From positions 1 to 40,117 of the forward strand of contig JAFKMZ010000032.1 of NCBI GenBank assembly GCA_017305055.1: a DNA stretch of 40,117 nt. The letters are read 5' to 3'. This DNA comes from Lysobacterales bacterium (GTDB lineage Bacteria > Pseudomonadota > Gammaproteobacteria > Xanthomonadales > Rhodanobacteraceae). The translations under genes and the position numbers were made by a program. The notes under the pieces were generated by a model. It saw nothing but the letters and a program-made list of their open reading frames with translations. It made no database searches and was not told the DNA's origin. Positions 1 through 7,752 of this stretch are shown piece after piece. Position 1 is the first letter of the stretch. Every line of letters starts with the position of its first letter.

Positions 1-18
1 GGCGACGGAGGAACTGGC

Positions 19-993
19 ATGAACAAGCTGGTTCTCATCGTCGGCGGGTCCACCCTGGTGTACTTCTGCCTGGCCATGCTGATGGGCGTGATTCCGGGCT
101 ATGAACTGTCCAAAACCCCGCCCGGTCCCGGCGTCGAGCCGCTGACCGGGCTGCAGGCCGAGGGCCGCGACGTCTATGTCGCCGAGGGCTGCAGCTATTG
201 CCACACGCAGCAGGTGCGCCCACTGAACCAGGACAAGATCTTTGGCCGTCCATCGGCGGCGGGAGACTTCGCCTACCAGACCCCGGAGCTGCTGGGCTCG
301 GAACGCACCGGGCCCGATCTCACCACCATCGGCACGCGTCAGCCCAGCGAGGTCTGGCAATACATCCATCTGTACAATCCGCGTGCGGTCGTGCCGCAGT
401 CGATCATGCCGTCGTTCGCATGGATGTTCGACGTGGTCGACGAGCTGCCCAAGGGCGAGACCGCGGTCCCGCTGCCCGCCGCCTACGCGCCAGCCAAAGG
501 CACGGTGGTGCCGAGCCAGCAGGCCAAGGCGCTGGTGGCCTATCTGATGTCGCTGAAGCAGGCACCCTTGCCGCCGGGTCAGGGCGGAGCCATGGCCGCG
601 GCGGCCACCCCGGCGGCCACCCCGGCGGCCGCGGCGGTCGCGCCATCGACAGGCGGGTTCGATGCGGCCAAGGGTGCGGCCCTGTATACGGCCAATTGCT
701 CGGCTTGCCACCAGGCTACCGGCGAAGGTCTGCCTGGGGCGTTTCCGCCGCTCAAGGGCAATGCCGCGGTCAATGACGACGATCCGACCCTGCATATTCA
801 CACCGTCCTGTATGGGGCACACGACGTGATCATCGGCGGGGTCACCTATGGCAGCCCGATGCCGCCGTTTGCCAGCCAGCTCAGCGACGAGGACATTGTC
901 AACATCATCGACCACGAGCGCAGCTCATGGGGCAACCATGGCAAGCCGGTTACCGCCGCACAGGTTGCGGCCGAGCGCGCCAAGGGCAACTAG
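19..993 (+). CDS. ccoO: cbb3-type cytochrome c oxidase subunit II (CcoO-like) fused to a C-terminal cytochrome c domain
   Basis: This is a 324-residue membrane-anchored dihaem c-type cytochrome. It should pass electrons to the catalytic CcoN subunit of a cbb3 terminal oxidase on the periplasmic side. An N-terminal membrane anchor spans about residues 5-25. The CcoO part has a haem site at C58-x2-C61-H62 and a SIMPSF motif whose M130 fits the axial ligand. An Ala/Pro-rich linker (about 191-212) joins it to a second domain with C227-x2-C230-H231 and a probable ligand M281 in SPMPPF. Ordinary CcoO has one haem and is shorter; the extra domain resembles one haem domain of CcoP. The start is preceded by GGAGG. 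ccoN is presumably just upstream, outside the window. No separate ccoP follows, so the fusion may replace it (inference). Confidence 0.9.
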   Translation: MNKLVLIVGGSTLVYFCLAMLMGVIPGYELSKTPPGPGVEPLTGLQAEGRDVYVAEGCSYCHTQQVRPLNQDKIFGRPSAAGDFAYQTPELLGSERTGPDLTTIGTRQPSEVWQYIHLYNPRAVVPQSIMPSFAWMFDVVDELPKGETAVPLPAAYAPAKGTVVPSQQAKALVAYLMSLKQAPLPPGQGGAMAAAATPAATPAAAAVAPSTGGFDAAKGAALYTANCSACHQATGEGLPGAFPPLKGNAAVNDDDPTLHIHTVLYGAHDVIIGGVTYGSPMPPFASQLSDEDIVNIIDHERSSWGNHGKPVTAAQVAAERAKGN

Positions 994-1037
994 GTCAAAC
1001 GCTGCAGCGTGGACCTGACGGGAACGAGGTAAGCAGC

Positions 1038-1202
1038 ATGCACCATCACTTGATCGGCCCGCTATGGGGCAACCTCATCATCATTGGCGTGGCCGGTACG
1101 ATCACCGTGGCCTGCTTCGTGGCCATGGTCTGGATGCTCATCCGACCCGGCGAGAAGGATCGCAAGCATCCAAAGTACGCCGTCTTGCGCAATGACCGGT
1201 GA
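1038..1202 (+). CDS. Small single-helix membrane protein of the cbb3 oxidase operon (CcoQ-like position)
   Basis: The 54-residue product has a His-rich start (MHHH), one transmembrane helix at about residues 12-36 and a short charged tail with RPGEKD and HPKY. It lies 44 bases after the ccoO-type gene and 13 bases before the next one, so all three are probably cotranscribed. Position, size and topology fit a CcoQ/FixQ-like small oxidase subunit or an assembly peptide; I base this on context and shape rather than on a firm sequence match. GAGGTAAGCAGC before the ATG gives a plausible ribosome binding site. In-frame codons extend further upstream but would run into the ccoO coding region. Confidence 0.65.
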   Translation: MHHHLIGPLWGNLIIIGVAGTITVACFVAMVWMLIRPGEKDRKHPKYAVLRNDR

Positions 1203-1215
1203 CGGAGCCGAAGCC

Positions 1216-1686
1216 ATGGACAAACCACATGTACGCGTCTACCTGGACGGCAATCCCCAGCCAATCATCGACCGTGAGCTGCCGACCCGGATCACCCTGG
1301 ACACCCGCGAGCTCGCCGACGGTCCGCACCGCTTGACGATACGTGCCGAGGGTCAGAACGGCCGCGAGGGCGTCGAGGAGATTCCGTTCCGGGTGCACAA
1401 CGGCCCCGGCATCCTGGTAGGCGGTTTGCGTCCCAATTCCACCCGCCGTGGCCAGGTGAATTTCACCGTGGACGCGTTCAGCGCCGACGATCCGTTTGAT
1501 CCGCGCCGTGCCGAGGCCCGCTCTTCCGTCCCGCAATGGGTGTGGGTGATGTGCCTGTTCATCGTGGCCTGGGCGGTGTGGTATGCGGCCAGCATGTGGA
1601 AGGTGCCGGCGCCCTTTGCCAATACGCCGACCTACATGCACGAAGCAGCCCAGCAGGCACCTGTGCCGGCACCCCGAACGAAATAA
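1216..1686 (+). CDS. Ig-like domain protein with a C-terminal membrane helix, oxidase-operon accessory
   Basis: The product is 156 residues. About residues 5-88 look like a beta-sandwich (bacterial Ig-like) domain, with alternating hydrophobic strands and the segment ADGPHRLTIRAEG. One transmembrane helix follows at about 107-126, then a Pro/Ala-rich tail (VPAPFANTPTYM, QQAPVPAPRTK). It has no CxxCH haem site. As the third gene after the fused ccoO and the 54-residue protein, it is probably part of the oxidase complex or its assembly. No enzymatic role can be inferred. The start at MDKPHV is chosen because the upstream extension overlaps the preceding gene and reads as out-of-frame sequence. 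Confidence 0.7.
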   Translation: MDKPHVRVYLDGNPQPIIDRELPTRITLDTRELADGPHRLTIRAEGQNGREGVEEIPFRVHNGPGILVGGLRPNSTRRGQVNFTVDAFSADDPFDPRRAEARSSVPQWVWVMCLFIVAWAVWYAASMWKVPAPFANTPTYMHEAAQQAPVPAPRTK

Positions 1687-2329
1687 TCGCAGGTTGGATG
1701 ACGGCTGCCACCAGCCGCATGCTTGTGGGTGGTGGGCACAAGGTTGTTTTGCCCGCTGGCAGGCTGACCAGTGCCGCGAGCCGCTGGAATACCGACACGT
1801 GACGTTTATTCCGGTGCAAAAATGGCGCGTCCCCGTGCGGGCCGGGCTGCCATTCCGGCATTACTCGCGGATCGGCGTCAATTTATTGACGAAATTCACG
1901 CCCGTCGTCTGATTTTGTGAGTAACATGGGCACGGGCACCACGCTCACGCGCCGCCGCCTCTGGATGGCGAAACGGGATTGGAGCGCGACGGAATATGCG
2001 GCTTACATGGGGACGGCATCCAAACCCGCGGATCGTTCGATTGTTGAATGCAGTCGCGCCGCGCAGGGGGCGGGTTTCCCGCCTGGGCATGAGGAGCGCA
2101 GGCAGCCGCGGCTGCGCCGTTTCCGCCGGACCGCCTGCGAGCGTTCCGATGCAACTGCCGGATGCGTACGACGTTGGTTCGCCGTCGAACGCGGCACCTG
2201 ACCATTCACGGCTTTTCGGCATCGCCTTCGACGCCGAACATGGTTGGCGGCGGGGATACCCGAATCTCACTGTCGACTTATCGCGCCTGTAGTCCTTACA
2301 GCGTGTCAGCATCTCCAAGGAGAATCACC
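1687..2329. other. 643-base gap with no convincing gene
   Basis: The open frames here (up to 140 codons on minus) are Arg/Pro-rich, overlap one another and lack good ribosome binding sites, so I do not call them. Visible structures are a CGGCTG-CCAC-CAGCCG hairpin at 1702-1717 just after the oxidase operon, without a T-run; a 16-base palindrome at 1876-1891 in a locally AT-rich stretch; a GGCGGG-TTT-CCCGCC hairpin at 2069-2083; and a 14-base palindrome GCAGCCGCGGCTGC at 2102-2115. The gap probably holds the operon end and the control region of the gene at 2330. Confidence 0.6.
1876..1891. promoter_or_regulatory. Palindrome CGTCAATTTATTGACG, possible regulator binding site
   Basis: The half-sites CGTCAA and TTGACG flank a TTTA centre in a perfect inverted repeat. 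It sits in an AT-rich patch between the oxidase operon and the TenA-like gene, about 440 bases before that gene's start. Such a short, symmetric, AT-rich element fits a dimeric regulator operator. It is not an FNR/ANR box, which reads TTGAT-N4-ATCAA with the halves in the opposite order. Function is unproven. Confidence 0.3.
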
Positions 2330-3106
2330 ATGAGTACATGCTTCGAGCGTACCGGCCCGTTGACCGAGTTGAGCAGTTATCCGCAGTGGGCGCAGGACAT
2401 GATTGCCGATTGCGAGCCCAGCAGGGAGAAGCTGGCCCATCATGAATTGCGCGAGATGATGGCCGAGGGGACAGTTTCCCAGGCCGGAACGAGGACGTTC
2501 ATGAAAGGCATCTGGCCCGTCATCGAGCGCTTTCCCGGATATATGGCGCTTAACCTGCTCAAGACGCGATATGGTCGCAGTGCGGGCGACAATTTGGCTC
2601 GGCGCTGGCTGGTGCGGAATATCCGGGTGGAGCAGAATCACGCGGAATACTGGCTGGACTGGGCCGAAGGCGAGGGTGTGACGCGTGACGAGGTGCTGCT
2701 TGGCCGGCCGATCCGCGGCACGGAGGCACTTGCCAACTGGTGCGAAGATGTATGCACCAATGGCACGTTGGCCGCCGGCATTGCCGCATCGAACTACGCG
2801 GTGGAAGGTGCAACCGGTGAGATAGCGCAGTATATTTATTCAAGCAACAAGTATGCCGACAAGTTTCCAGCCAAGACGAGAACCAAGACGCTGCGCTGGC
2901 TACAGTTGCATGCCGAATATGACGATATCCATCCATGGGAGGCGCTTGAGATTGTCTGTGCCCTGATGGGCATGTCACCGGCCAAGGACGAGGTTGCACA
3001 TGTCGCCAGCTGCATCAAGCGTAGTTACACGACCATGCACCTGTTGCTTGATCGCTGCGCGCAGCCCGGCGGTACCGTGGTGCTCCGGCGTGAGGTGGCA
3101 GCCTGA
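2330..3106 (+). CDS. TenA/PqqC/CADD-like haem-oxygenase-fold protein (possible iron-dependent oxidase)
   Basis: This 258-residue, largely helical protein belongs by motif to the TenA/PqqC/CADD (HDO) superfamily. Candidate metal ligands are E101/H104 (VEQNHAEYW), E159 (YAVEG) and H194, D198, H201 (LHAEYDDIHPWE). The H-x3-D-x2-H spacing matches the C-terminal ligand helix of CADD-type diiron oxidases. The first Glu is only three residues before its His, closer than the seven I recall for CADD, so a full diiron site is not certain. AAGGAG lies 8 bases before the ATG. The gene stands alone, and its GC is visibly lower than that of its neighbours. Relatives make p-aminobenzoate or cleave fatty acids, or are annotated as TenA-family regulators; substrate unknown. 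Confidence 0.8.
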   Translation: MSTCFERTGPLTELSSYPQWAQDMIADCEPSREKLAHHELREMMAEGTVSQAGTRTFMKGIWPVIERFPGYMALNLLKTRYGRSAGDNLARRWLVRNIRVEQNHAEYWLDWAEGEGVTRDEVLLGRPIRGTEALANWCEDVCTNGTLAAGIAASNYAVEGATGEIAQYIYSSNKYADKFPAKTRTKTLRWLQLHAEYDDIHPWEALEIVCALMGMSPAKDEVAHVASCIKRSYTTMHLLLDRCAQPGGTVVLRREVAA

Positions 3107-3176
3107 TACGCCGAAGTCCGACCCGGTGCTGCCGCAGGCAACATCCTGATGCATCGATGTCGAGACTACCAAGATC

Positions 3177-5930
3177 ATGCGTAATCTACTGCCCCATATG
3201 AACCAGCCCTTGTCGCGGCGGTTGTTGCCGCTGGTGTATGCATTGCTGGCGATGATGGGGCTGATCCTGGCCTTGACTTGGGGAGCGTTGCAGCTGCAGG
3301 TCGCCCTCGCTGGTTTCCTCAACAGCGAGAGCGTCTGGTCCAAGGCGCAGAAGCAAGCCGTCGTTGATCTCGATGCCTACGCGACGAACGGGATGAGCGA
3401 GGATCTCGCGCGGTTCCGACGCAATTACGCAGTGCTGGATGCCGCCCGCTTTGCCCGGGATTTCGCAGCTACGGATCACTTCAATTACGATGCGGTTGCC
3501 GGCGCGCTGCGGCGCACTGACACCATACCATCGGCCATCCCTGGCGTGATATTTCTGGCCCGTCATTTCTCGACGGCGCCATACATGCGGGATGCGTTGG
3601 CCGATTTTCGTTCCGTTGATGCGTCCATATCCCAGCTGGACGCGATTTCGCATGAGCTGGAGCTGGCCTATACCGTAGGCGGTATCTCCAGTCAGGAAAT
3701 CGTGCGTCAACGGCAGCGTATCCGCGCGATCAACGATTTCATCGAACCCCGCAGCAAGTCGTTCTCGCTGCAGATCGCTGCTGGCTCGGCCTGGCTCGGG
3801 CGGGTCCTGTTCATCGGCGTGCTTGGTGCAGCATTGATTGCCGCGGCATTGTGGCTGGCGATGGCACGGCGCACACTGGCCAGCATTCGAGGCACCGAAG
3901 AGCGCTATCGCCTGCTGTTCGACAGCGCGGCGGACGCCATCGTCATGGTCGACGAGGACACCGGCCGCATCCTGGATGCCAATCGCTCGGCTCAGACCTG
4001 GACAGGCCGGGACGTCGATGAGCTTCTGGGCGACCGCTTCCTGCACCTGTTCCAGCATCCGGTACCACGCACCGCCGGAGTCGCGGCGGTCAACGCGTTG
4101 CTGGACGCGCATGGCACCACCAGGCCGGTGGAGACGCAAAGCAGCGTCGCCATCTGGGGCGACCGTCCGGTGCGCCAGGCGATCATCCGCGACATCTCCG
4201 ACCGTGTGGCCATGGAGAGCGAGCGGCGTATTGCTGCCGAGGCGCTGGCCAGCATCGCCGAGGGCGTGCTCATTGCCGACGCTGATCGTCGCGTGATCTC
4301 GGCCAATGCGGCGCAGTTCCACATCACCGGGTTTTCCACGGTGGCGCTCCTGGGCACGCGCATCGACGCGTACCGCACCTTGCCGGACGGCAGTCCCCTG
4401 CCGTTGTCGATCTGGGATGAAATTGCCGCCGGAAACAACTGGGCGGGTGAGGTGACCAGCCAGCGCCAGGATGGCAGCCATTACCCCGAGCGCCTGAGCA
4501 TCAGTGCCATCCGCGACACCGAGGGCCAGGTACAGCATTTTGTGGCGGTGTTCACCAATATCTACGCCAGCAAGGCCAACGAGCAGTACCTCGAGCACCT
4601 GGCCCGGCATGACCCGCTGACTGGTCTGGTCAACCGCGCCGAATTCGAGCGTCACTGCGCGGAGGCCATTGCCGCGGCCGCCCGCAACCGCTGTGCCACC
4701 GCGGTCTTGTTCATCGACCTGGACGCGTTCAAGATCGTCAACGACAGCTACAGCCACGCCGTCGGCGACCGACTGCTGATCAAGGTGGCCGAGCGCATCA
4801 CGCGGGAGCTCTCCGCCCGCGATCTCGTCGGGCGCATCGGTGGCGACGAGTTCACGGTGCTCATCCGCGAGGTGGACATCCGCGAGGACGTGCGCTCGGT
4901 GGCCAACCGGCTGCTCGCCGCGTTGTCCGAATCGCTGCAGGTGGACGAGTGCGAGGTCGCGCTCAGCGCCAGCATCGGGGTGGCCGGCTATCCGCTGGAT
5001 GGCTCCGATCCGGCAACCCTGATCGCCAACGCCGACGCGGCGATGTATACGGCCAAGACCGAGGAGCGCAACGCGGTGCGCTTCTACACCCCAATGATGC
5101 ACACCAGCCAGCGCAAGCGCCTGCAACTGGCTGCCGAATTGCGCCAGGCATTGACCAACAATGAGTTTCACCTGGTTTACCAGCCCAGCGTCGAATTGCG
5201 CACCGGCCGCATCGTGGCTGTAGAGGCGCTGTTGCGCTGGCAGCACCCGGAGCGCGGCGAGATCATGCCCGCCGAGTTCATCCCGGTGGCCGAAAGCCTG
5301 GGTTTGATCCGACGCATCGATGAATGGGTATTGCATACCGCTTGCCGGCAGATCCAGAAATGGAATCGCGCCGGCGTGCCGCCAATCCGCGTGGCGGTGA
5401 ATACCTCCGCCCGCTGGTTTGGCCATCCGGCATTCCTTGAGCGTGTGACCCGCTCGCTGCAGGGCACCCACGTGGAGGCGAAGCGCCTGGTGCTGGAAAT
5501 CACGGAAGGCGCCATGCTCAGCCTGGGCGACGACGTGACCCGCACCATGGAGACCCTGGCTGAGCTGGGAATCGGCGTGGCGATCGACGATTTTGGTACC
5601 GGCTACAGCTCCATGTCCTATCTCAAGCTTCCGGCGGTGGCCCACTTGAAGATCGACCGCTCGTTCGTCACCGGGCTGCCGGAAAATCCGAACGACGTGG
5701 CCATTGCCATGGCCATGCTGGCCATGGCGCAAAGCCTGGGCCTGAGCACCATTGCCGAAGGCATCGAGAACGAGGCGCAGCACGAGTTCCTGTCACGGGC
5801 CGGTTGCACCGAGGGCCAGGGCTATCTCTACGCCTATCCGTTGGCGCCCGGGGAGATCGAGCGTATGCTTTGTCGCAATTACGCCCATGCGCCGGTCAAG
5901 CTCAGGCTGGTTCCACCCAAGCGCGGCTGA
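3177..5930 (+). CDS. Membrane-bound PAS-PAS-GGDEF-EAL c-di-GMP signalling protein
   Basis: The 917-residue protein has two membrane helices (about 16-40 and 203-228) bracketing a periplasmic sensor of roughly 160 residues. Two PAS-like domains (about 240-340 and 350-465), a GGDEF domain (about 475-640) and an EAL domain (about 660-910) follow. GGDEF is intact at 555-559, so diguanylate cyclase activity is possible. The inhibitory RxxD site is lost: S546-A-R-D549. The EAL domain keeps EAL (683-685), VAVNTS, EITEG, DDFGTGYSS, LKIDRSF and AEGIE, all expected of an active c-di-GMP phosphodiesterase. Either or both activities may be used. A second ATG at 3198 is an alternative start; neither has a strong ribosome binding site. 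It appears monocistronic. Confidence 0.93.
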   Translation: MRNLLPHMNQPLSRRLLPLVYALLAMMGLILALTWGALQLQVALAGFLNSESVWSKAQKQAVVDLDAYATNGMSEDLARFRRNYAVLDAARFARDFAATDHFNYDAVAGALRRTDTIPSAIPGVIFLARHFSTAPYMRDALADFRSVDASISQLDAISHELELAYTVGGISSQEIVRQRQRIRAINDFIEPRSKSFSLQIAAGSAWLGRVLFIGVLGAALIAAALWLAMARRTLASIRGTEERYRLLFDSAADAIVMVDEDTGRILDANRSAQTWTGRDVDELLGDRFLHLFQHPVPRTAGVAAVNALLDAHGTTRPVETQSSVAIWGDRPVRQAIIRDISDRVAMESERRIAAEALASIAEGVLIADADRRVISANAAQFHITGFSTVALLGTRIDAYRTLPDGSPLPLSIWDEIAAGNNWAGEVTSQRQDGSHYPERLSISAIRDTEGQVQHFVAVFTNIYASKANEQYLEHLARHDPLTGLVNRAEFERHCAEAIAAAARNRCATAVLFIDLDAFKIVNDSYSHAVGDRLLIKVAERITRELSARDLVGRIGGDEFTVLIREVDIREDVRSVANRLLAALSESLQVDECEVALSASIGVAGYPLDGSDPATLIANADAAMYTAKTEERNAVRFYTPMMHTSQRKRLQLAAELRQALTNNEFHLVYQPSVELRTGRIVAVEALLRWQHPERGEIMPAEFIPVAESLGLIRRIDEWVLHTACRQIQKWNRAGVPPIRVAVNTSARWFGHPAFLERVTRSLQGTHVEAKRLVLEITEGAMLSLGDDVTRTMETLAELGIGVAIDDFGTGYSSMSYLKLPAVAHLKIDRSFVTGLPENPNDVAIAMAMLAMAQSLGLSTIAEGIENEAQHEFLSRAGCTEGQGYLYAYPLAPGEIERMLCRNYAHAPVKLRLVPPKRG

Positions 5931-6040
5931 GTTTGGCCGTGTTGGCGGTTGTTTTCCTGGCTTGCGCGGCGGGCGTGCCCACCATGTGCAAAGGGATTGC
6001 TGGCAGCTGACGCTGCCGGCAGCCAGGAGATCGTGTGCTG

Positions 6041-7042
6041 ATGGCAAGTGACGGTAGCAGCGCGAATGGACGGCCACCACGGGTTGCGGACGGGACCAAG
6101 TTCGTCAGCCCGCAGGGTACGCGGGCAATCAAGGGGGGCATCAAGACGAATGCGCTGAATGCGGTTCCCGACGTTGGCCGCAAGCCGCCATGGCTGCGCG
6201 TCAAGCTGCCAAGCGGCGCACAGTACGAGGACGTCCGCAGCATCGTGCACAGCCATCGTTTGAGCACGGTGTGCGCCGAGTCGAAGTGTCCGAACATCGC
6301 CGAATGCTGGGGTCGCGGCACCGCGACGCTGATGTTGATGGGCTCGGTGTGCACCCGGGCCTGCAGGTTCTGCTCGGTCAGCACGGGCAACCCCAATGGC
6401 TGGCTGGATCCGCTCGAGCCAATGCAGGTCGCTGACGCCGTGCGCCTCATGAAGCTGCAGTACGTGGTGCTGACTTCGGTCGATCGGGACGATCTGGCCG
6501 ACGGCGGCGCCGCGCACTATGCCGCGTGCATCACGGCGATCCACGAGATGGTGCCGAGCGCCGCGGTGGAAGCCTTGACGCCCGATTTTGCCGGCAACCA
6601 CGACGCGGTGGCCAAGGTGCTGGACGCCGGGCTGGTCACCTATGCGCAGAACGTCGAGACGGTCGAGCGCCTGACCCATCCGGTGCGCGATCCGCGCGCC
6701 GGCTATGCGCGCACCCTGGGCGTGCTGCGCTTCGCCAAGCGCCATGCGCCAAAAACGTTGACCAAGACCAGCCTGATGCTCGGCCTGGGCGAGACCGATG
6801 CGGAGATCGAGCGCACGCTGCACGACATCCGCGATGCCGATGTCGACGTGGTGACCATGGGCCAGTACATGCGCCCGAGCCCCAACCACCTGCCGGTGCA
6901 GCGCTTCGTCACTCCGCAGCAATTCGCCACCTATCGCCAGCTGGCTCTGGACATGGGCTTCCTGGAGGCGGTGGCCGGCCCCCTGGTGCGTTCCAGCTAC
7001 CGTGCAGAGCGGGTGCTCGCGCGCAACAATCTCGGGCTGTAA
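6041..7042 (+). CDS. lipA: Lipoyl synthase
   Basis: This radical SAM enzyme inserts two sulfurs into octanoyl groups on lipoyl domains of 2-oxoacid dehydrogenases and the glycine cleavage H protein. The 333-residue product carries the SAM cluster motif C104-x3-C108-x2-C111 (CTRACRFC). The auxiliary sulfur-donating cluster ligands are C78-x4-C83-x5-C89 ([12 protein letters not shown]), and RSSY near residue 317 supplies the serine ligand. The ATG at 6041 follows AGGAGA with a 10-base spacer, which suits it better than the in-frame GTG at 6035. The octanoyltransferase gene lipB, often adjacent, is not within the window. A 200-base non-coding gap follows, with a short hairpin at 7084-7099. Confidence 0.97.
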   Translation: MASDGSSANGRPPRVADGTKFVSPQGTRAIKGGIKTNALNAVPDVGRKPPWLRVKLPSGAQYEDVRSIVHSHRLSTVCAESKCPNIAECWGRGTATLMLMGSVCTRACRFCSVSTGNPNGWLDPLEPMQVADAVRLMKLQYVVLTSVDRDDLADGGAAHYAACITAIHEMVPSAAVEALTPDFAGNHDAVAKVLDAGLVTYAQNVETVERLTHPVRDPRAGYARTLGVLRFAKRHAPKTLTKTSLMLGLGETDAEIERTLHDIRDADVDVVTMGQYMRPSPNHLPVQRFVTPQQFATYRQLALDMGFLEAVAGPLVRSSYRAERVLARNNLGL

Positions 7043-7242
7043 CCACGTTCCGGACATTCGGGTCGCGATGCCGAGGCAGGCAGCCACAGAGGCCTGTGGG
7101 CGTGACGAAACGGGAAACCCCACGCCGGCTGCTGCCCTGGGTCAACGCCCAGCTGGCTGCGAAGTGGGACACTCTGTGTTCAGCGTCGCGGCAGCGCGTG
7201 TGGCACGCCTGCAACGGCGGCTGAGCAACCAAGGAGAACGTT

Positions 7243-7605
7243 ATGGATAGACCGATGTACCCCCAGGCCACCGTCGACATCGCACGCAAGCGGCGCGAGC
7301 TCGCGCCGGAACCGCTGAAGGCGTTCAAGGCTTTCAGCGCTGCCGTGTTCGCCGATGGCGCCCTGCCGAACGTCACCAAGCAGCTCATTGCCGTGGCTGT
7401 GGCACACACCACCCAATGCCCGTACTGCATCAAGGGACATACTGCCGAGGCCTTGAAACACGGTGCGACTGAGCAGCAGATCATGGAAGCGATCTGGGTG
7501 GCGGCGGAAATGCGTGCCGGGGCCGCCTATGCGCATTCCGCGCTGGCCATTGACGTCATGCAGCATGCGCATCCGGAAGCCGTCACGGACAAGAACGCCG
7601 GCTGA
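7243..7605 (+). CDS. AhpD-like carboxymuconolactone decarboxylase family protein
   Basis: The 120-residue all-helical protein has the CMD/AhpD motif C59-P-Y-C62-x3-H66 (CPYCIKGH), which in AhpD supplies the redox cysteine pair and a catalytic histidine. Members reduce peroxides through peroxiredoxin partners or act as small thiol reductases; conserved cysteines argue against a true carboxymuconolactone decarboxylase. AAGGAG lies 6 bases before the ATG. No peroxiredoxin or OxyR gene is next to it, so its partner is unknown. The following gene is a cysteine synthase relative 147 bases downstream, which may be coincidence. Confidence 0.88.
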   Translation: MDRPMYPQATVDIARKRRELAPEPLKAFKAFSAAVFADGALPNVTKQLIAVAVAHTTQCPYCIKGHTAEALKHGATEQQIMEAIWVAAEMRAGAAYAHSALAIDVMQHAHPEAVTDKNAG

Positions 7606-7752
7606 TTGCAAGTGGCGCCGCGGGCCAGTGGCTGATAGGTTCGGACCGGTCGCCGGGCAACGTGAACTACCTGGCTGCACCGCGTACACTGCCTGACCGG
7701 CCCGCATCCGCGGCGCCATCCCACCACCAATCCCCGAGGGGAGTAACTGCGC

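Noticed and set aside
1876-1891. Palindrome as an FNR/ANR anaerobic box for the cbb3 operon
   Set aside because: Half-sites are CGTCAA/TTGACG, the reverse of TTGAT-N4-ATCAA, and it lies after the oxidase genes, not before them.
1896-2318. 140-codon minus-strand ORF in the 643-base gap
   Set aside because: Arg/Pro-rich composition, no ribosome binding site, overlaps other equally long frames; looks like random GC-rich reading.
3186-5783. 865-codon minus-strand ORF opposite the GGDEF-EAL gene
   Set aside because: The plus frame has full domain motifs; the minus frame is low-complexity His/Gly/Gln/Arg-rich, a shadow of GC-rich codon use.
7084-7099. CCACAG-AGGC-CTGTGG hairpin after lipA as an intrinsic terminator
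   Set aside because: Only six base pairs and no T-run follows.
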